A DNA stretch of 64,000 nt, from positions 37,362,656-37,426,655 of the forward strand of contig OW388291.1 in assembly GCA_936450465.1 (NCBI GenBank), written 5' to 3'. Both the position numbers and the translations under genes were made by a program. The notes below the pieces were generated by a model. That model ran no database searches. It saw only the letters and a program-made list of their open reading frames with translations, and had not been told where the DNA came from. This stretch comes from Gibbula magus. Taxonomy: Eukaryota; Mollusca; Gastropoda; Trochida; Trochidae. Positions 34,101-49,461 of this stretch are shown here, one piece after another; position 1 is the stretch's first letter, and every line of letters starts with the position of its first letter.

Positions 34101-34824
34101 TGTTCAACGTAGTTGGGAGAGAGAGAAACTTTCGTTTTGATTTTTTGTTTGACTACATAAGCTCCATGTCAACGATAATTCATTGGTTGAATAGACTGTC
34201 GATATGCACTTCACTCACAGTACCCCAAATGTCGAGCAAATGAGTAAAAACTTCAAGGCTTGTAAATAATTCAAAGTTGAGTGTATGGTTGGAGCTGTAT
34301 GATAAATCAATCCTAGATTGGTTCCATAGAACAATTATTAGTTTCGCTTTTAAAGAATAACTTAGATTTATTTCACGCTCATGTCTCTTGGGATTACAAC
34401 AAAGTTTTGATAACTTTAAGCAAATATTTTTAATTGTGTTTTCAAGAAGCAATGCATTGTGGATCTATACAATATGTCTAAACAACATTCGACGTTTTCA
34501 TTGAAGCGACTAACTGAAATTGAGATGAAATCTGTTACAATAACGCTGATTTTCTTTCAATGCAGTTGTCTTTACAGACATATAATTTAGTCTTTATAAT
34601 TAGTTATCAAAGCAAGCAGAAACTTCATTTTTGAGGGATATGAAAATATGAATCAATGAAAGTTGCACCATGAGAGCAAATACGTTTAACATATTTATGA
34701 AAATTTAATTTATTGTTTTCCGTGAATGAGATAACATTTGTGAAATAATGCCTTTTGTTTTCATGCAATCACAGTTAAATGTTTTCATAATGTCTGCATC
34801 CTCAAAACCGTTGATCCCTTACAG

Positions 34825-34959
34825 ACAACTGCACTCAAGGGAGAAACATGTATTGCATTCGCTGGTAATAAAGATTCCGGTTTAATTTCGTCAAAGACAG
34901 CTTGGTCAAATGGAAAATATGTAGCTATTCTTCGTGACCCAATCAGACAGTCCTTTTGA
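34825..34959 (+). other. Exon-like conserved block, copy 2 (longest open version)
   Basis: The acceptor-like GATCCCTTACAG is followed by 44 open codons to TGA (34957-34959). The reading includes LKGETCIAFAGNKDSG, then AWSNGKYVAILRDPIRQSF. In copy 1 (2051) the frame ends 17 codons earlier. In copy 3 (59865) a small deletion shifts the frame. The block keeps its acceptor in all three units. No family is recognised. Confidence 0.35.
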
Positions 34960-37798
34960 AGTGTCTCATTATTTGCATTGATCTGAAGACGTGAAATGAC
35001 TGATGGTAATAGAGGAACTCCAATAATGACTGAACTTATAATAATCCATTCACTGAATAATGGATAACGTTTACTCAAAACTCTCGAAGTCTCTTTTTAC
35101 ACCAAATTAACATTTCAACTTAGGCAACAAAATATAATTTATGGTTTAACATTATAAAACAAAATTGTCAGAAAAGTATGAAAATATAATTTACTTGTGG
35201 ATGCAATGTATCATATATGTGCGTATCTTTACTTCCATGCCATATTCCTTTGCATAAACGTGTGTTGATACGTTTATGTATTGTTAATGTGTTTTTATTC
35301 TGAAGAATTACATTTTAAAAGAGTTGTCAAGCATTTTAAGTCAGCGCTAATAACAATAGTATAGCAACGCAATTATAAGAATCTGTATCTTCACATTAAA
35401 GGGTCACCGCGTCGAGGATAAAAATGAGAACATATTTATCTGTCTGTTCTGATTAACGTGTCTACTAAGGAGTCACAGACTCCCGTTGCAGGCAATTGAG
35501 GTAATTGGTAATAAAATGTTAACAGTTTAGTGAAGCGTTATTCGTTAGCATACACACTAATCAGCATAGATACATGTAGATAAATCTGATCTCACTTGTA
35601 TCGCGGTGTCCCTTCAAGAGTCAACTAGCAATAAATCGCAGGAATAAAACAAAATGCAATGTTATCTCCTTAAACATCCTGGCAGAACTTTCTACTGGGA
35701 TAAATTATGATGCATGAGTAACTGGGAAAGAAAGACACCATTTCATAATGCAACCATTTGAAAGGAATTTAATCATTTGCGTATTTTAACATTACACCGG
35801 GCATTTTAATTGGTCTTTCATCATGTGAATATTTTTGGGATCACAAATGTTAATTGGAACTACAATGTAATATGTGGAAAGTGAATGATAAAAATGTTCT
35901 ATTAAAAATAAAATGTATACAGTATAACTTTTTTTATTTCATTCATTACCACAGTATGAACAAAGCCCTGTCTCTTTAAAAAGTTGCTTTTGCAAAATTA
36001 ACATACCATTTCTTAAGAAAATAACGTTTGATGCAGAATCGTGGCAACTTTTGAATATTGAAGGAGAGGTTCAGACTTAAATTCATTGCATTTCACTTGC
36101 GATTTATTTTTCCAAATGACACTGACACTGACAGTCTGTTTCTACGGAAATAAAGGAATTTTCATCACTAACACTTATCATCACATGGGAGCTTCCTTGT
36201 CAATAGAAATCAATAAGTTGTCTATCTCACTGTTGTATAGCCTGAAGTTTTTATATTTAAGTCAGTGGGTAGAGACGAAACGATCAGTACCGCCATAGAT
36301 CAATAATTCGATAAACTTAAGTGAGACAAGGAGCCCAGTGGTTAGTTATTGGTATACACCATTATCATGGCTGTAATCGCATCACTTCTCAAATATGCAT
36401 TGAATCATTAAATGTACCGTTCTAGCAATACAGAAGGAATACCCTTTACTTACCTTTTTAATAGTTATCATTTACTGACACCTGAATTTGCTTATTTAAA
36501 ATAAGCAATTTGAGGTTTTGTTTGTGTGTCCTTCTTGCATTCTGGAAGTTTTGATTTTTAAATGTTTTATGCAGGCTACGAATTTAATCCGGCTTCAAAG
36601 CTTCAAACCCAGATGTTGATTAAACAAGCTTTGAAACAGCAATTGTCCTTATTAATGTTCTCCTGAACACAGCTCCAATGAATTATTGACAAAATGTTTA
36701 AGTATGTTTGAAGTTACTTTTAAATTGCAAACTGAGATTTTGAAATTAATTTGTAAAATCTTGTTGTTTTCTATTTCAAATATGAAATAAATTACAATGA
36801 CCATTTTGCAATGAGGTAGATGACATATTTATCTGATTTGTATCTTGTCTCATTAATCTGTTTGCATTAGATGATACGTTATTGCATAATGAAATGAATA
36901 TAAAGTTTAAAGGAATTACCCTATAAACGTAATGTTTTTAATAATAAAGGCTAGAAAGGATCATTACGGGAGGCTTACTTCATTCATGACAATAAAGCAG
37001 CTTATCAACCTCTGCTTCACTGAAGCAAATTTACTGTTAATGGTTCTATTAATGGACATTTATGCTAAACACTGATCTAAAATGGTTCCTTTGTGTACTG
37101 TATCATCACTTCTCCTAGCATGGACCATTTATAAGTTGGTTTGAGTTTTTTAATGGTATGACAGCAGGTGAAATTAAATGAGAAGAAAAAGCAAATACAC
37201 TGTGGAAAACAAGATTTTCTTCTATATTTTGTGTATCAGCACAATATAGAGGTTGTTATCCAGAAGAAAAAAAACTTCTTACGTATTCAACACGAAAATA
37301 ACCCTCAAGGTGTATTTACACAAAATAAAAGTTGTTATCCAGAAAATCTAGTTTCCTCATATAGTCTACTCCTAATGTCCCAGTAGGCTAAAATAAAAGG
37401 CTAAAAACTAAATTATGTGGCAACATATGTAAATGGCTCCTTTTCTTTTGATGTAATCTATATGAGGAACAGAGGTATAATAATATAATTCTGACCGACA
37501 TGATATGATTTAATCATGAAAGCCCATTAAAGTTTACTTCAAATATAACTAAATATTACATTGTGCTCGCCATCTATTGACGTTAATATACCTTGATAGA
37601 ACACATTTATCGGAATAAAAACATTAATTTACGAAAATAAGTGTAAAACTGAACAGCCTCAAAATCATCAAAGCTATTGTATAACTCGTGATGTTAAAAA
37701 AGCTTTCTAAGAATTGTACAGAAACTGTGCTCTTTAAGTTTCCAACTTAATTAGATTACGAGTTGTAAGTACATTTCAGTTACTTTTTATATGGTAGT

Positions 37799-37801
<3 letters not shown>

Positions 37802-37851
<50 letters not shown>
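37802..37851. repeat. TA dinucleotide microsatellite
   Basis: About 25 uninterrupted AT/TA repeats. The unit 3 counterpart near 62535 has only a few (ACATATATAATG), so the expansion is specific to unit 2. Confidence 0.95.
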
Positions 37852-37853
<2 letters not shown>

Positions 37854-40800
37854 CTCCTTTTCACCTAAATGAAGTTCAACAAAAACCTAATGGTAGTTGT
37901 TTGTGTGTAATGCAATTTCGTGTGAGGATACTATTGATTTTGTGATTTCTTTTCCCATAAAAAACAATACGAAATTACTTGCTTTTTCTTAGTTCACAAG
38001 ATAAATCTAACGTTCAAGCTAGAGTACGTGCATTGCTTTCTTTTCTCAGGAAAAAAACATGAAAAAGCACCATCGACTCAGTCATCCGTTAATCTAATTT
38101 TCGTATATCTAAATTGATAAAAACCAGGTTCTTGGCCGACATTAAGAACAATAAAATTAATTAAAGTGTTAAATTTGCCTTTTTGTACTTTCAAATTCAC
38201 TAAGCAGTAACATATTTAAATGCAGTGTTATTTTACAATTCCTTAACTTGTTGCTCTGTTCCACCTCTTAATTCAGTAAGAATTTACAAATAGTGCTGTT
38301 ACTAATTTGAAATTGTTTCAGTTGGGTTTAATTATCATTGTTAAAACATTTATTTCAATTGTATTATTTCCAACTGGTACTCATTCAAAAAAGATATAAA
38401 GAGGGACTATTAAAATGGAATAATTAAATAAGCAAATCGTAATCAGTCATATTCATGGATAAGCGACATAATTACACTTGAAAATGATTCACAAATCCGT
38501 TTAAAAAATGATTCTCTGGTAAACATAAACATTACTTTATATCTTAACAAGTGTCACTCTGTTGTAATCTATATACTTAAATAAATTAGTCCCCCGCCCC
38601 TTCCTCATCTTGAGTAACTGGAACAAATAAATTGCACCATTTTTATCTGTTTTGTAAGTATGCTGTATTGATAACTGGTATACATTTCAATGGTGACAAT
38701 ATGCTTTATGTTGAATTCAGTTTGATTTTTATGAAACTATTCTTGTGATGCAAAATGAGCCAGTAAAGCATGGTTTGGATAGTGTTCTATGTCCAATAAG
38801 ATATCAAACTTAACTTATAGTAATTAAGTGTTTTTTCGTCCAAATGAAAGATAGTGTTTATCACGTATGAAATTACAAATCAGAAAGACACAAACAGTCT
38901 ACAGTTTTCAGAAGGAAAAGTAACTCAAAGAGAAACTGAAAGAGCACAGAGGCAAACACTGATGTCAGGAATATTATTTCACCTGATACGGACCGGCTTT
39001 TACTATCTTAGATGTGTTTAGAGAAGAGATCTTACATGAAATTTGAAGTTAAAAGTTCTAGTATCAATGACTTAGGTTTGCACAGAAAGTATACATGTGT
39101 TTAATATTTACATCGCATGTCACTATTTTATTAGCATAGACAATTTGTAAGAAAATAAAAACATTTTATGCAGAGCAAATTCAGAATTCAGTATTATTTC
39201 GCGAATGAATGAATTTATTAATCAAAATTAAGTTATGTGTCTATTGAACAGTCGATAGCTACAGTCATGCCTGATTCAAGGCCATGTTTATAGGATTTTT
39301 CTGCTGTGCATAAGGTACATGGTGTTGCACGTTCCCTGCAATGTTACTTGTCGCCATGATATAGAATAAAATCCTCTTTAAAACATGGTTAAACCGATAG
39401 AACGTCATGTCATATTTAACAATTAAATTTACAATACTATAGTTAATGATTGCTGAAAGAACTGTTTCGTATTCTCAGTGAGTTTGTATTGAATGCTAAT
39501 ATTCTTGGGTAATTTCACATGCTAAGCCATGTCTTTCTTTCCGAACAGCGACTGACCATTGAAACCTTTTGATAAAAGGTACATGCATGATTACCACTGT
39601 CAAGTAAGTAATTATACATCAGAGAAATACGACCTGTCTCATTTGAAGACTTCCAGACTGATTAATTTACTCAGCGGAAGAACATGTAATGACATTGGAC
39701 ATTTACAGAGAAATAAGGTAACATCACTGATGGATTACTGTAGAATAGGAATACTTAAACGTATAAAATACTCTAGAAGAAGACACGATAAATTATCTTA
39801 ATTCTCGAATGTGAATTATTTCCGTGATTAAAAGGTGACATTAATCTTTGCTAAAGATTGTCTTTTTGTTGATTTTGATTGATTCATGCCCAGTCTTATT
39901 GGAAATAACATCATGTATGGATGAAACCTCTATATATGTTATAGGTCCAAATATACTTCACATAATTATGTTGTCTCCGAAACGAATTTATTCAGTTTGA
40001 TAGTAATTTACAGTTATTTAGAAAACACATTTCTAGAGATGTTAAAAAATCATGCTTCTAGAAAGGGAATACAAGGTCAGCAGCTTACAGTACAAGGTCA
40101 CTATGATAATATGCATCATATCATAACGTGTTGTATTGAAAGCTATGAATGATGTCCTTTTTTATCATACGCATGTTGATGTTTTATGTCATTTGTCTTT
40201 AAAAGGAAACATGATTGTATCCTCTGATTTAAGAAGAGCCTATTTGGTGAATAAATGTTGAATGAGAGGATAAAGTTCTGTATAGAAAGTAACAGAAACA
40301 GGAAATAATCTGTGTTTCTTATTACTATTCCCCATCCCTGAATTGTTACACAGGAGATTTGTTCAAAAGCAACACAATTAAACAGACAATGCACATTATT
40401 ATTCTAACAATAAATCCCTTTAGTTCAGGACACAGAAGAAAGTCTTTTACATAGACAACAATTCTGGCCCCAGAGAAAGCTAAAACAACATTTTTGAAAA
40501 CGGTAATGTTTGAAGCATGTACCTTTTCTCCGTGTTATATAATCTTAACTGTTTGAATTGTTGCCTATCTAAACAGCAGTTTCATTGTCCTATCCTAGAG
40601 AAAAAGAAAAACGTATGCTTGCGTCCTGTTTTTTTCATGATATTGTGCATATATTCATATTTATTAACAAGGAAATTTGAAGCTTTTGATAAAATTATTT
40701 CTTATGTCAAATTTATTATTCATAATCACCAGCTGCCAAACATATATGTATTTGGATATGTGTATCATGCTATAAGTGACCTTAGCTAAGAGTTTGGGAA

Positions 40801-43800
40801 TATATGTTGGTTTTTATCTTATTATTTGATATGTTTGAATATTGCCCCTCACCACAATAGAAGGTTTCTCTTATCTTGCAAGAGGAAAAATCATATTTTA
40901 TCTTCGTGGTATATTGGTGAGTGTCTGAAAGTTCATCACAATACAAATTAATTTTTTCAAAGAATAAGAAAAAAGATTTCAATTAGGCTTTGTGGTATCT
41001 ACCTACTCATAAAAGCAAGTTTAGAAATGTAAAATATGTTGTTATTCCTGATACATGTAAGTATGAGTTGACTATGTAAGGCTCTTATGAGAGTAAAACT
41101 CATCAGACTTGACATGTTTTCCTCTCGCTATGTTGTAATCCTTACTCACAGATGAGCGACAACACTAAGCACTAATGTAAAATTATTATATTGACATTCT
41201 GATTCTGACAATTTTATCACTTTACTTGCGTTCAATTGACAGAAGGTTCAAATTTGAAGAATGACTAGATAATTGCCTTCAGTTCCTTCATCCTGCAGTT
41301 TGATGCATGGGAACCATTATTGTGAACCTGTATGTGTTGGTTGAATTTCTTTTATAGTTAGTAATCGAATGTCAATGTCAACCTTTGCATTACTTCTATT
41401 CTATAAAGTGACTTCCAATAACCTTAATCCTTGTCCTTGTAGTTATCTCACTAACCCTGTCATTTTAAGAGCTCTGCTGCTGTTACAAATGTAATTTTAC
41501 ACAAGAAAGACATAAACTGTCCCCATTATGTTGTATGAAGCGAATATGCCATAGGCAATTCTTGTTGTCAAATTTTAGCCACATTTTAGAGGCAATTCAA
41601 TTCCAATGACATCAATCCTTGTACATGTATGTTAGTATCACTGATACTGACTCACGATACTATCTATTTTGTAACGAATATGACAGAGACATTTGATCAA
41701 TTCAACTCAGTGGAAAACAAGCAATTGGAGTAGGTAGCAGAGAAAATCCACTGATGTTAACTTCTAAATTGCTTTGAGCTAATGTATCAGAATTTCATAC
41801 TTTCTGATTTTCATTGCCGAGAAACATGAAACATTAGGTTGGAGTTGAGATAAGTACTATGAATTAGTGATCTTATTCAAATCTTACTGGTTCTTTTAAC
41901 CTTTAAAACAAAATATTTGAGGAAAACTTTGTTTTAACATGTTCAACAGTATTGTGTAAGTATTCGTAGTGTTGTTATGGTCATGCCAGTGTTGATTTTC
42001 AACCATCTGACAAAAATAACATCCGTCGTTATCAATATGAAGTGATTGTGAATTGAAATTGAGCGGAATACCATGAACGAAGTGAGGATGAGCTGTCAGA
42101 TGTCAACCCTGAGAGAGTTGGAAATACCGATTGGTACGTTGGGACTGGCAAACTGTAATGTTACAATTTCAGAGTAAGTTGTGGATTATACCGTAAATTG
42201 AATAATTATTGTCTTCATGCAGCTGAAATGGGTGTCAACAACGTATATGATGACAGTTTATTAAAATCCGTACCTACAAATTACACTTCCTTTATTCGTA
42301 TATTACCGCTGAAGTAACCAGTTTCACGGGACAAAATGTGACTTGATTCTCGACTATCCAAACCTATCATTGCACTGCATCCATCTTTCCACATGCACAT
42401 TTAAAAATTGGAATTTCTTTCCAGTCTTTGATGAATTACTATACCCCCACGCAACACAATATACCATATCGATATAAGTCCGAAACTACCCTGAATTATG
42501 CGTAATCAACCGATTCTCCCTCTACACTAACATAGTTTCCCATTCACTGCGCAAGTACAAAGGCGACAGTAAGGTATCTCTGACGTTATAGCCCAAACTT
42601 GCCCAAGGCTACCGGCAAATATGCGTATACGACAGGCACCGTCGATACGGTTGCCATATCGCATAATTAGTGATATGTTATGTTGGAATGAAGCTATATA
42701 TTTCCAAAAAAGTAAGTTATTCATGTAAGGTTAAGCTTCTAAAAGCATTTATGACCCGATGACATTTCCTTTTCTTTTCTTGCAATCAACGAATCATGTA
42801 ATCATCCCTTGATGAATTGAGACAAGATGATCAGATTCACAGATCAAAGACTGTATCATCTAACCAATAGCAAAAAAAGTCTCTAATTTCCTTAAAAGCT
42901 AATTGTATCTGTTTACAAACGTGACATTAGCAATACCATATATAGATTTTTTATAGATATCTTTTTATTTCTAAAAGGTATGCATTATTTGATGTAATGT
43001 TAAGTTCTTAAGAACATTAGTCAATAATTGTACAAACGTTCTATTTGTATTCATCAACCTAGTGCATTAACTTTCTGAAGGAATACAGTGGTATATGAAC
43101 AAATTAGCAATCAAACTTCCAAATATGAATTCATTCATAAGTAACCATTGATAATCGTGAAATATGAAAAGAGCAAAAAGCATTTAAACAGCGTTATTGG
43201 TGTATTGTTGTAAGTCATGCTGTAACAAATAAATAATAAAACACAAAAACACTAGACTTTTTACAAAGCGTCGAGGTCCAACTAGGCTACTCACAGGCGC
43301 TTCACGTTGTTCAATGTTGGATTCTGGTAAACGAATATCATTTTATTGAGAATAGACATCTTAGCTGGTGGCTAGAACGTCTACACAGATGGTGTAGATT
43401 TTAGGCCGAGAGGAATAGTATACATATTTCCTGATAACGAAAATAGAACTTTACATGTATTACCCAGTGTGCAGTGTTTGTATTATGGTAGACGTCAACA
43501 TCTACATCGGTTAGAATAACATATGGAAGAAGCAAGAAGATCATGATGATATTCAAAGAAGAGTTTGATCTCTTTTTACCTGTTGTGGTATTGGAGTGTT
43601 CAATGAGAGAAGGGGACTGTGCAATTGGAAATTGAAAGAACACATTCAATATCTGAAACGTTTAGTTAGATTGAATAATATCAAGTGAGTAAAATCCCTC
43701 AAAGGAAGGACTACGCCCTTCTATGTTGTATGTCTGATCCGTCTGCAGCTAGTGCGAAGCACACTACCACCATATAAAACCCGGGAAGCTATCACCAGAT

Positions 43801-44848
43801 CAAGATAATGATGAAAACAAATGCTATTTCTTCTGATGGTACTTTATGTTAAGAACTTTAGACGTTGTCTATCACATCAATTCAGTGAGTAATTTAACAT
43901 CCTTTACATCAGATTTATTTGATTGTACCTGTTAATACAGCTATGTTGCGATATTTCGAGAAATTGAGGTAAACATAAACTTACATTAACATGCCTCCTC
44001 CTAAATAAATATTATTTTGTTTCTGCGATAATTCTAAATAATTGCAAGAACTTTTATTTTTCAAACATATGACGCACTAAGAAATCTCAGAATGCTAACA
44101 ACAGATGACGACAGTGATTAAATCATGTGCTGTGTCTTCTCCAAGTATCTTAAGTGTTTTAGACGTTGTCTATCTCATCAACACATAGTATGTAATGTAA
44201 CATCCTTTAAACCAATTATAACTTGGTTCTTTTTCTACATGGTTGGTAATTGTCAATCTTTCTTTGTAATATATTTGTGATTTGTTTAAATTATGAAACT
44301 CTTCTTGAAAAAATTAAGTGTGGTTCGTTGTCACGTGTTTTAAATACAAGGATATCGTTGTTTATTTTTTTTAAGATTTCAAGAAGAGTAGAGGGACATG
44401 CTCGTCCCCTTCGATTACCATTGCTTTAAAAAAGAATATGATCCTGCTGTTATTTTACTTTTTATTTTCATGTTCTGAGTTTACTTAACAGAAGGCAAAA
44501 GAGATTGGACATTCAAAAAGAAATAGTAGCTCGCCACTATAGCAAATATACACCTATAGTGCTTGTTAATGATTCATGAAATCTCATCATTGTAATCAGT
44601 TGATCATTATTTCAAAGAATTATGGAACAACATATTCATAATTGAAAAATATATGACAGATTGGATCATATATTCAGATGAACAGATGGTTCCTATTTAA
44701 ATATCGCTCTTGACTATATTGAGTTTTATTGAAGTAAAATTAAAGTAAAATAACGCACCAATTAATGCGAATCATTTACAATACTAAAGATGTTCTGTTC
44801 CTTTATTTACTTTTGAACTAATTTATCAAATACATAAATATTAAGTTT

Positions 44849-44874
44849 GACATATGACATATGACATATGACAA
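44849..44874. repeat. CATATGA heptanucleotide repeat
   Basis: About 3.5 tandem copies of CATATGA. No partner is visible in unit 1. Confidence 0.85.
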
Positions 44875-47800
44875 GTGCTTAGAAGTTTCTTCAATCGTTC
44901 TACATTCCATTGATACTTAAAGTGGTTAGAAATAGCAATGAATTCTCTGAGCCTACATGAATTGTGTGTCTCATTGCATTACTTAAATTCATCTATAGGC
45001 TTCCTTTTAAATAAGCATAGATTAAAGTTCCTTACGATGCAATTAGATATAATCTTTATAATCATGTACTGTATCATTAATTACATGGCAATTCAATTCT
45101 GGAAAAATGTAATCTATAATGTGATGATTATAATGTAATATTATTGACCTTCCAAGTAATGCATTAGATAATTGATTGGACGTTCAAATTAATATCAGGA
45201 CATGAATTTATTTTAAACATCAATCAATCAATTCATTCTGTTCAAAAGAAATATGAAAGGTATTTCTTTGCATTTATGATATTGAATATTTAAATACGAA
45301 AATTATGCATATGTTGTTTACCTACACATGTAACATTACCAGATTATGAGACACTCTTTGACAAACCATCGTTGTTGAAAGAAAAGCTGCTTTATATCAA
45401 TAAATATTTGCAGAGGTTTGTTGTATGTCGAGACAGTTACGCAATTTGAAGCCAGGAAATGACCAAGGTAATGATAGAAGCATGTTGTTTCTTCACGTGG
45501 CATGTTATCTGAACTGTTGCCTATCAAAATAGCATATCTGTCTTAGTTGCCTGGCAAAAGAACCAAGACTGTGCTTTTAAGCTCTTGCTTTTACTTCCAG
45601 CTTTGCAGAAAGATAGTCAATAGCCATTGCAACATATTTTCGTATATACTGTTTTATATAATAGTCTCAATGGACGACTTGATTGAGATATTTCTGAAAT
45701 AGATTTCGTTTTCTAGAAAAAAAGGTTACTACGGTTTTATACTGTATAATTACTGGAATCTGACGGAAGACATTTCACATTTTATCCGAAGTATCTGGAA
45801 CATGAGCAAACGAAGAGACGTTATGTATTTACTTCTGCATTCGTGTATATTTGCTTGAAAGAAAAATAGTGTTTCTCAAATAAACTGGTTAATATAAACT
45901 AGCAGGCAAATTGAATGCTACAACATTTTCAACTGGGTCAAAAACGAAATACTGTACAAAGTCAATCTTGAATGTTTTGGAACCATATCACTGAAGCTGA
46001 ATTGTTTTGTTCAATTGCGTTGTGATTATATGCATTGATGCGTTGTTCACATGTGATTGGATTATGATGCGTTCAGATACGTTCAGAGGAATTTGATGAG
46101 TTGAGACTAGATGCGGTTAAAAACAACTACAATGAAAATAAAACATTTTATAATATGTTGCATGTTAATTCACTTAAAACTAATATTCATTAGCATGAAT
46201 ATATATTTGAAGCATAACTATTACCTTTATGTAAAAGCAATGCTAAGAATCTGTAAGCAACGTTTGCTTATACATTATGCTACTGTATTACATTATAGCA
46301 GTACAAATTACTCTTGCAGATAAACGATGTAGTTGCAATAAAGGCTAGAAAAGGTATGAAGTAGAAAAGTTCAACTTGCATGTAGCAATTAGCAGACAGT
46401 GAGGTGTTGACTGCATAACAGTGTGGTCTGGTGTGGTGGTGAGTATGCTTTTCATACCATGTGCTTTGTTATGGGAATGAGGCTGATTTACATGTTTTAG
46501 TTATTAGTTAGTTATTTAGTTACAACAGTTTTGTTAGGAGTTAAGGGATTTGAACCAAGATTGTTAGGTGATAAGGGATTTGAAATCCACAGACCATTTG
46601 GTTAGCTGAAATAATCTAGTAATTTAAGTTATGATAACGTTTACACTTACTTAACGTTAAACACTTTTATTTCAGAGAACTAACATGAACATAATGAATG
46701 TTTAATTCATTTTAACAATAACCATAAGCTACAGCATATTTTATCCAGCGCAGATGTATGTTTTACTGTTGCCAAAATCTGCAATTAGATGCCTTTTTAA
46801 ACGCATATAGTAAGAATAAGTTATGTAGCTACTTTACCTACTACAATCTCTAATAACACCTTAGTGAAGTGGCTCAACTTGTATTGCTTTTTGATGCATC
46901 ATAAACCTGTTTTACTAAGATGAGACTATGTATGTCTAACTATTAAGTTTATTGGATTTATGCTGTTCAATGTATATGTTATTTACTGTTGTTTGTCTTT
47001 AGATAATATTTTTCATTTTGTAGCTCATCAGTCGCAGAACGCAATCTTATACATTAAACTGCTGTTAAACTTCGACAGGGGCGCATTTCCTGTAAAACAA
47101 TCCTGAGATAAGGCAACAGGGTATGCAAGTAGAAGACATTATTATTCTATTCTAACTGATGAGAGAACTCGTAATTCATTTACCTTGAATTTCATTTTCA
47201 TATTTAAGAAGCACTTAATAAACATGTCATCAATGGTTGAGGTTTGTAAACGAGAAGCCTACCTAGCTTTGTAATTGTGTAACCAGCAAACTCCTATGGC
47301 GTTTTGCAAACCCTTCATTTGCAGTCTTTTTGTTTGATTAAGATCTCAGAATACACACAAAATCCACGTTTCAGAGAACTTAATTTTTAATAATTGCAGT
47401 TGTGTCACTATGTTGACCTTTTGAAAGCAAGCTGTATTATTTTAATTCTAGGAAACATGAACGTGCATCTTCATCCCCATTGTAGTAAGAATAATACTTG
47501 TAATCGGGATCTGGTCATCTGAAGTTCTTCATTTACATATAGTGTGAAGAATTAAAGAGCATGTTATATGTATTTTTCTTACCCTGGGATTCTGCTGAAT
47601 TTGGTATTTAAGGGCATAGATTAGTTTTGGAAAACGATAAAATAAAAGTGTAAGCCAGCTATATTACAAGAAGTGTAATTTATTAAGTCTATTACAAAAA
47701 CACTGTGATCTGTTATTTATGGATGTTTATGAATTTGCTATCTCTAAAGTATTTCATTCTAATTCATTTTAGCTTAGAATTGTAAATGAGAATATTTGTC

Positions 47801-47996
47801 ATTGTTCTTAAAATGTATAAATATGTTTTATACACAAAATTAATAACCTCATGTTTTGATGAAATTCTTCAAAGGAATGTTTTGAACTATACATGTATAT
47901 TATACAGTAACCGATAAAATACACAGAGTTGAAACTTTTGAAATGTGATTTGGAATGACCCTGCTTTCGAGGGTACTTAGCTGCTATTGTAGTTAA

Positions 47997-49461
47997 TTAG
48001 GTCTTCAAGACGAATGTCTGAAGACCTATTGTTGTTATCGTGTTTTTCCTTATTATTATTATTATTCCGACGATTTTGTTCATTGTTTTCCCGAAAAACG
48101 GCTGGTCCGATCTGCATGAAATTTTCAGGGATTATAGCCTGTGTCCTAACTTAGATTTTGTCGAGCCATTTTTTTGAATTTCGTCCTGGTTCTTGAGTTA
48201 TCTCCCCTTGAAGTTGAAACTTCAAACCTTAATAGCTCGAAAACTATTCAAGATAATTTCATAAAACTTTCACCAAAATGTGGGCAACAACATTCCCCAT
48301 CGATTAGGCCTATAGCGGTTTTCGGCCGTAACAATAGATTTTTTGCTATTTCACAAAAACTGAAAATTTGGTGAACTTTCGCGAGTTTGAGGGTACGCGT
48401 CTTCAAAAATCTTCTCCTAAATAACGGCAATACATAGAGCATCATGCAATAGCTCATTTGAAAGCTGAAAGAATGTAGTTTAAAGGAACCCCCCAAACCG
48501 TTGGTCTATTTTGAACGGTTAACGAGGTACAGCCATTTGAAAAATGAACTTTTTAAAAATACATTTTTTAGGGCTCGCATTCAAAGTGACATAACTCTGT
48601 TGGGAATCAACTTATGTCAAAGTTACTTAGTTCAATCTCTTTCTCATGAATAGTTTTGAAATTCCATAACATATCATTATCATATAAAAGTTATTAGTTT
48701 GGGCATAATTTGAGCATATTCCCAAAACAGTGAAATATTTAGATTTTGAGACTTTTTGAGGTGTTTATCCTTTGGGGAATTATTGATCATGAACCACTGA
48801 AGATAGGAAGACTTTAAATAGATCATGGTGATGTAGAAACGTCATTTATTAAGGACAATATTTTTCAAGCTCGTATCTGTCATAGTTTTTTTGTTACAAG
48901 TCATATAAGTTTGTCATTTTTTAAAAATCGCCATTTTCAACAAAGTTGAAAGATTCATAACTGCATAACTTCTTATGCTATTGAAATTTTACATACACCT
49001 ACCTATGCACAATTTCAAGAAGAACAACTTTTATGTTGACCGCTTTCATCAAAAAGTTGATAGTTAAGCCTCGAACATCGCAAGCGATGTCTAGGGGTCC
49101 AAATTTAAGCATTTTTGACTATTTTCTTGAATATTCAGAACAGCATAACGCATTTATTATGTATCCAATCTAAATGATGATTACATCTTCTTAAGTGGAA
49201 ATTAAAGCACAACATTTTCTATGTTGCACCTTAATATGGAAATATTAACCATTTTGTCTTAATCGTGAGAAATGTAATGTAGGGGTCCATTAATATGTGA
49301 TTTTTCCGTTTTCAGAGGGGTACCTTCTTTGGAGATTTTTTGTAAAAAAAACTACTGAAGATAGAGACATGTTTGATAGCTCATTTTAAAGCGGAGAAAC
49401 AGACGAATAACCCTGAGTCCAACATGGAGTTCAAGGTCAAGCAGAAGTCTTGAAGACCTAA
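47997..49461. mobile_element. ~1.47-kb repeat with TTAGGTCTTCAAGAC inverted ends, member in unit 2
   Basis: TTAGGTCTTCAAGAC at 47997-48011 is exactly inverted at 49447-49461. The left end continues into GAATGTCTGAAGACCT, so it forms its own hairpin, followed by an ATT microsatellite and CCGACGATTTTGTTC. It is flanked by unit sequence that is contiguous in unit 1 (about 22625-22650). No convincing coding frame exists, although several blocks (CTTCTCCTAAATAACGGCAA, AGTGACATAACTCTGTT) are also seen in the unit 1 member. I recall this family from mollusc genomes. Confidence 0.8.

Noticed and set aside
40143..40982. Run of hydrophobic 66-90-codon ORFs on both strands
   Set aside because: The Phe/Leu/Ile/Tyr-rich translations reflect AT content; no start context, splice signals or conservation.
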